Positions 54,018 through 57,739 of a DNA stretch of 57,739 nt are shown piece by piece. The position numbers were made by a program, and so were the translations under genes. The notes under the pieces are model-generated. The model ran no database searches. It had not been told where the DNA came from and saw nothing but the letters and a program-made list of their open reading frames with translations. Positions within the stretch are counted from its first letter, which is position 1. Each line of letters starts with the position of its first letter. Origin of the DNA: Candidatus Acidiferrales bacterium (GTDB taxonomy: Bacteria > Acidobacteriota > Terriglobia > Acidiferrales > UBA7541); assembly GCA_031296075.1 (NCBI GenBank), contig JARLGK010000107.1, forward strand, positions 1-57,739, in the 5' to 3' direction.

Positions 54018-55229
54018 TCACTTCGCCTTGCCGAAGAAGCGACCCATCCGCATCAGGCCTTCGTCAATGCGATCCATCGAAGTAGCGTAGGAAATGCGGA
54101 GGTGGCCGGGCGCACCGAACGCTACGCCGGGAACGACAGCGACGTGCTCCCGTTCGAGGAGGAGCCGGGAGACCGCCATGTCGTCCGGCATTTCGGCGTT
54201 GTAGTGCGCCGAGATATTCGGAAAGACGTAGAACGCGCCCTGCGGCGCCGTGCAGGTTACGCCGGGAATCGCGCGCAGACCCGCGACGATGCGCTCGCGA
54301 CGCCGCGCATATTCAGCGAGCATGGTGGCGACGCCGTCCATCGGCCCGCGCATCGCGGCGAGGCCCGCATATTGCGCGATCGAGGTCGGGTTCGATGTGG
54401 ACTGGCTCTGCAATTTTGTTACGGCATTGACGAGCGGCTGCGGCGCGAGCACGTATCCCAGGCGCCATCCGGTCATCGCGAAAGTCTTCGAGAACGATCC
54501 GATGACGATGAGCGCGTTCTTCGAACCCGGGACGCTCGCGATCGAGAAAGGCTTTGCGTCGCCGTAAGTGAAGTGCGAATAGCACTCGTCGGCGAGCAGC
54601 CAGACGCCCTTGCGCTGGCAGAGCGCCAGAACCTTCGCGTATTCGTCCGGCGGGATCACCGCGCCGGAGGGGTTGCTCGGCGAATCGGCGATGACCATGC
54701 GCGTCCGCGAAGTGATGAGTTTTTCGAGCGCGGCCGCGCGCATCACGAAATTGTCGCTCGCAGCCGTTTCGAGGATGACCGGCTTACCGCCCGCGTACTT
54801 AACGATATCGGGATAGCTGACCCAGTAGGGCGCGGCGATGACCACTTCGTCGCCCGGATTGATCAGCGCGCATACGGCATTGAAGATGGAATGCTTGCCG
54901 CCCACGTTGACCACACATTCGGCCGACTGGTAGGACGAGCCAAGCTCTTTCGCGTGCCAATCGCAGATGGCCTGACGGAGCGCAGGAATGCCCGGCACCG
55001 GCGTGTATTTCGTCAGATTCTGCTCGAGCGCCTGAATCGCGGCGCGCTTGATGTGCTCCGGCGTGGGAAAGTCCGGCTCGCCCGCGCCAAAATCGGCAAC
55101 GTCAACGCCCTTGGCCTTAAGCGCAGCCGCGGCCTGCAGCACCACCATCGTGGGCGACTCGGCGATGCGGTTGACGCGATCGGAAAGCTGGAATAGCTCC
55201 TCTGCCTTCACGGCGGTGCCCGGCTCCAT
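54018..55229 (-). CDS. Pyridoxal-phosphate aminotransferase, aspartate aminotransferase type (class I)
   Basis: 403 residues from ATG 55229 (MEPGTAVKAEEL), which is preceded by a gagggtagg ribosome-binding site. The track's 112-codon extension runs through coaD in another frame. Motifs: DFGAGEPDFPTPEHI, GGKHSIFNAVCALINPGDEV, SPSNPSGAVIPPDEY, PLP lysine in IGSFSKTFAMTGWRLGYV, and the C-terminal Arg in GHLRISYATSMDRIDEG. This is the bacterial Igamma subgroup (AspC/AspB-like); some members also act on prephenate, so substrate range is uncertain. Confidence 0.94.
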   Translation of the reverse strand: MEPGTAVKAEELFQLSDRVNRIAESPTMVVLQAAAALKAKGVDVADFGAGEPDFPTPEHIKRAAIQALEQNLTKYTPVPGIPALRQAICDWHAKELGSSYQSAECVVNVGGKHSIFNAVCALINPGDEVVIAAPYWVSYPDIVKYAGGKPVILETAASDNFVMRAAALEKLITSRTRMVIADSPSNPSGAVIPPDEYAKVLALCQRKGVWLLADECYSHFTYGDAKPFSIASVPGSKNALIVIGSFSKTFAMTGWRLGYVLAPQPLVNAVTKLQSQSTSNPTSIAQYAGLAAMRGPMDGVATMLAEYARRRERIVAGLRAIPGVTCTAPQGAFYVFPNISAHYNAEMPDDMAVSRLLLEREHVAVVPGVAFGAPGHLRISYATSMDRIDEGLMRMGRFFGKAK

Positions 55230-55267
55230 TTGCCTACCCTCTAATTGGTTTTGGACAACAATGTATT

Positions 55268-55753
55268 CTAGCCGACTTTTGCGCGCAAACGCTCTACTAC
55301 GAGGGGTGGGACGAGATCCTTCACCGGGCCGCCCAGGCGCGCGAGTTCCTTGACCAGGCGGGAACTGATATAGCTGTAAGCTTCGGCCGGCAGCATGAAA
55401 ACAGTTTCGATATCCGGCTCGATCTTGCGATTCATCATGGCCATTTGCAGTTCGTATTCGTAATCGGAGACGGCGCGGATGCCGCGCATGATCACACTGG
55501 CGCCCTGGTTCCGGGCATATTCGACAAGGAGCCCGTCGAACGTGTCCACTTCGACATTTTTCCATTCAAAGGTTAGGGATTCAAGCATCTCGATGCGCTC
55601 TTTCACGGCGAAGAGCGGTTCCTTCTCAAGGTTCTGCGCCACCGCAACGATCAACTGGTCGAAGATCATCGCGCCGCGCGCGATCAGATCGAGGTGGCCG
55701 TTGGTCACCGGATCGAATGAACCGGGATAGATTGCCGTGACGGGTTTGCTCAT
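55268..55753 (-). CDS. coaD: Phosphopantetheine adenylyltransferase
   Basis: 161 residues. AIYPGSFDPVTNGHLDLI contains the TxGH nucleotidyltransferase site; MRGIRAVSDYEYELQMAMMNR and FMLPAEAYSYISSRLVKELARLGG are the standard CoaD blocks. It catalyses the fourth step of coenzyme A synthesis, which supplies the phosphopantetheine arm used by AcpP. Located 38 bp upstream of the aminotransferase gene on the same strand. Confidence 0.97.
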   Translation of the reverse strand: MSKPVTAIYPGSFDPVTNGHLDLIARGAMIFDQLIVAVAQNLEKEPLFAVKERIEMLESLTFEWKNVEVDTFDGLLVEYARNQGASVIMRGIRAVSDYEYELQMAMMNRKIEPDIETVFMLPAEAYSYISSRLVKELARLGGPVKDLVPPLVVERLRAKVG

Positions 55754-55812
55754 TGGGAAACCTCCAGGAATCTTAACCTAGAATCGCGGCGGCGCGCAGC
55801 GATCCTCCCGAT

Positions 55813-57739
55813 TCATTTCTTAGGCGCGGCCTGCTGCTTGTTGTAGCCGTCCCAGGCGAGCGAAATCAGGTACGCGTGAATCGCGTCGACATCGGCCTGC
55901 GTGAGAACGCCGTCCCACGGAGGCATGCCCGCACTTTTCAGGATGCCGCCGAGAATAATTTGATTGAAAGCTGCATGCGTTTCGGGCGCCATGCGGCGAA
56001 GATCGGGCGCTTCTGAGCGCGGCTGATTGACGTGGCAGACGGCGCAGCGCGCGGCGAAAAGCGCGCGGCCACGCTCAACGACGTCCGGCGAGGCAGTCTG
56101 CGGCGGAGGCTGCGGAATCGGCTGGATGGGCGGGAGGAGCGGAGGGATCGGCGTCGCGCTTCCATCCAGTTTGAACACGATGATCCGCCCCTCGTTGCCG
56201 CGCTGGTAGGCGGCGTTTTCCGGGTGCACGTAGCTCCAGCCGCCGCCTCCCCAGGCGGCCATCACCGCGACGTACTGCACGCCGCCGATTTCATAGCTCA
56301 TCGGCGCGGCGATGATGGTCGAACCGACGTCGATATCTTTCAGTTTCCTTCCTGTGGCGGAGTCGTAGGCGATGAAGTGTCCCGGAGCGTTGCCTTGAAA
56401 AACCAGGCCGCCGGCGGTCGATAAGACGCCGGCGTGATCCCACCAGTCGCCGAATGGCTCTTCCCAGACAGTGTTGCTGCGAACCGGATCCCAGGCGCGC
56501 AGATACGTCTTGCCGGTGAAAGTCCCGGTCTCGCCGTTTTCGATTTCCGGGATATAGACCAGCCCGGTTTTGGGATCGTAGGACATCGGATTCCAGTTGT
56601 GCCCGCCCATCGATGCAGGATGGACGTAATTCTTGCCATTGAACTCGTTTTTGTAATCGCGCGCGCCCGCGGCTTCGATGGGGCGGCCGGTTTTCAGATT
56701 GACGCGCTCGGCCCAGGTGACCGGCACGAATTTTTCGGCGGAGAGAAGTTGGCCCGATTTGCGATCGATGATGTAGAAGAAGCCGTCCTTCGACGCCTGC
56801 ATCAGGACCTTGCGCGAAGCGCCGGCGATTTTCAGGTCGGTGAGGATGATGGGCTGAAGCGTGTCGTAGTCCCACTGGTCGCCGGGGACTTCCTGATAGT
56901 GCCAGACGAGCCGGCCGGTGTCCGGATTGATCGCCAGGATCGAGGCGATGTAGAGATTGTCTCCGCCCGAGGGACTGCGGCGCGATTGATCGAAAAACGT
57001 GCCGTTGCCGGTGCCGAAATAGAGAAGATTCAGCTCGGGATCGTAAACCATCGAGTCCCAGACCGTTGCGCCTCCGCCCATATCCCAGCGGCTCTTCGCG
57101 TCCCAGGTCTTTACCGCCACTTCAAGCTCGGGAGATTCCTGCGGCTTCGACGGATCGCCGGGAACGGTGTAGAAGCGCCAGGCGAATTTGCCGGTGTCGA
57201 GATCGTAGGCGCTGACGTAGCCGCGGGCGTCATATTCCGCGCCGGCATTTCCGATGACGACGACGTGGCCGGCGACTTCCGGAGCGCCGGTGACGGAGTA
57301 GCCGATTTTCTTGTCGGTGATCGTGTCGGCGTGCCAGAGGATTCTGCCGGTGGCGGCATCGAGCGCGTACAGGATGCCGTCGAAGCTCGCGACGTAAACT
57401 TTGCCGCGCCAGACGGCGACGCCGCGATTGACTTCATCGCAGCAGGCCGCGCGATTGACGCGCAGGTCCGCGTGCGGATCGAAGCTCCAGAGTTCTTTTC
57501 CGGTTTTGGCGTCGAGAGCGTAGGCCTTGCCGGTCGAGCCGGAGGTGTACATCACGCCATCGACGACGATGGGAGTGGCTTCGAGACCGCGGTTGGTTTG
57601 CGTGCCGTATTCCCAGGCGAAGCCGAGGCGGCCGATGTTTCTCGAGTTGATCTGGGCGAGCGGCGAATAGTGGCCTTTGCCGAAATCGCGGCCGGTGGTC
57701 AACCATTCGCCGGGATGTTTATCCGCGGCCATCAGGCGC
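55813..57739 (-). CDS. PQQ-dependent quinohemoprotein alcohol dehydrogenase, 5' end outside window
   Basis: At least 639 residues; the frame stays open to the edge (codons CGC CTG before the track ATG), and the signal peptide is missing, so this is a partial gene. Eight-bladed propeller with tryptophan-docking repeats (GKAYALDAKTGKELWSFDP; GILYALDAATGRILWHAD). The vicinal disulfide AACCDEVNRG lies over PQQ. The catalytic site is PGDQWDYDTLQ, with a DYD motif. A C-terminal cytochrome c (CAVCH, axial Met in AGMPPWDGVL) makes it a type II quinohemoprotein. It oxidises alcohols or aldehydes in the periplasm and passes electrons to a c-type cytochrome. Confidence 0.93.
   Translation of the reverse strand, partial: RLMAADKHPGEWLTTGRDFGKGHYSPLAQINSRNIGRLGFAWEYGTQTNRGLEATPIVVDGVMYTSGSTGKAYALDAKTGKELWSFDPHADLRVNRAACCDEVNRGVAVWRGKVYVASFDGILYALDAATGRILWHADTITDKKIGYSVTGAPEVAGHVVVIGNAGAEYDARGYVSAYDLDTGKFAWRFYTVPGDPSKPQESPELEVAVKTWDAKSRWDMGGGATVWDSMVYDPELNLLYFGTGNGTFFDQSRRSPSGGDNLYIASILAINPDTGRLVWHYQEVPGDQWDYDTLQPIILTDLKIAGASRKVLMQASKDGFFYIIDRKSGQLLSAEKFVPVTWAERVNLKTGRPIEAAGARDYKNEFNGKNYVHPASMGGHNWNPMSYDPKTGLVYIPEIENGETGTFTGKTYLRAWDPVRSNTVWEEPFGDWWDHAGVLSTAGGLVFQGNAPGHFIAYDSATGRKLKDIDVGSTIIAAPMSYEIGGVQYVAVMAAWGGGGWSYVHPENAAYQRGNEGRIIVFKLDGSATPIPPLLPPIQPIPQPPPQTASPDVVERGRALFAARCAVCHVNQPRSEAPDLRRMAPETHAAFNQIILGGILKSAGMPPWDGVLTQADVDAIHAYLISLAWDGYNKQQAAPKK

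Noticed and set aside
54018-55565. Aminotransferase ORF extended upstream to 55565
   Set aside because: The first 112 codons overlap coaD in another frame and show no homology; the ATG at 55229 has a good ribosome-binding site.

Overview
The window reads as chromosomal DNA of a GC-rich, diderm, aerobically respiring bacterium. The best fit is Acidobacteriota, but this is an inference from gene content: alternative complex III fused to a caa3 oxidase operon, lipid A genes (lpxA, lpxI), a TonB-type protein, a fused aroDE gene and a PQQ/heme c dehydrogenase. I saw no rRNA, tRNA, CRISPR array, insertion sequence or phage gene. Most lines of the ORF track are antisense or frame shadows produced by the high GC content.

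Layout. 1-3.1 kb (minus): the start of an MFS drug exporter, a MATE exporter and a radical SAM/SPASM protein. 3.2-4.9 kb (plus): acpP-fabF behind a recognisable promoter. 4.9-17.7 kb (minus): one 12-gene respiratory operon, actC-actA-actB-actD-actE-actF, then a conserved unknown membrane protein, a SCO copper chaperone and coxB-coxA-coxC-coxD. It encodes a quinol:cytochrome c/O2 electron path. 18.1-21.7 kb: a TPR/HExxH peptidase, an M20 peptidase and a duplicated secreted protein. 21.9-28.1 kb (plus): a tightly overlapping run fabZ-lpxA-lpxI-Gfo/Idh/MocA oxidoreductase-TonB-like protein-31 aa membrane peptide-miaA, followed by a TetR regulator with its own palindromic operator. 28.1-34.5 kb: lepA (plus), then xseA, a DUF2905 protein, ndk, sucD and sucC (minus). 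34.7-39.4 kb: trpD (plus) facing an aroDE-trpE-trpG operon (minus).

39.6-49.7 kb: a secreted repeat protein, AMMECR1, pgsA, a small FN3 protein, hflX, a DUF421/flippase-like membrane pair, a TPR-GAF-degenerate GGDEF protein, ribH and nusB. 49.7-53.8 kb (minus): three genes that together convert fructose-6-phosphate to GDP-mannose. 54.0-57.7 kb (minus): an aspartate-type aminotransferase, coaD and a truncated quinohemoprotein alcohol dehydrogenase with a DYD metal-site motif.

Points most worth following up: the GGDEF domain that lost its catalytic motif but keeps an RxxD at the I-site position; a TonB-like protein with a repeat-bearing cytoplasmic N-terminus; a translationally coupled 31 aa membrane peptide missing from the ORF track; the unknown protein between ACIII and the oxidase; the DYD dehydrogenase; and strongly basic C-terminal tails on lumazine synthase and SucD.
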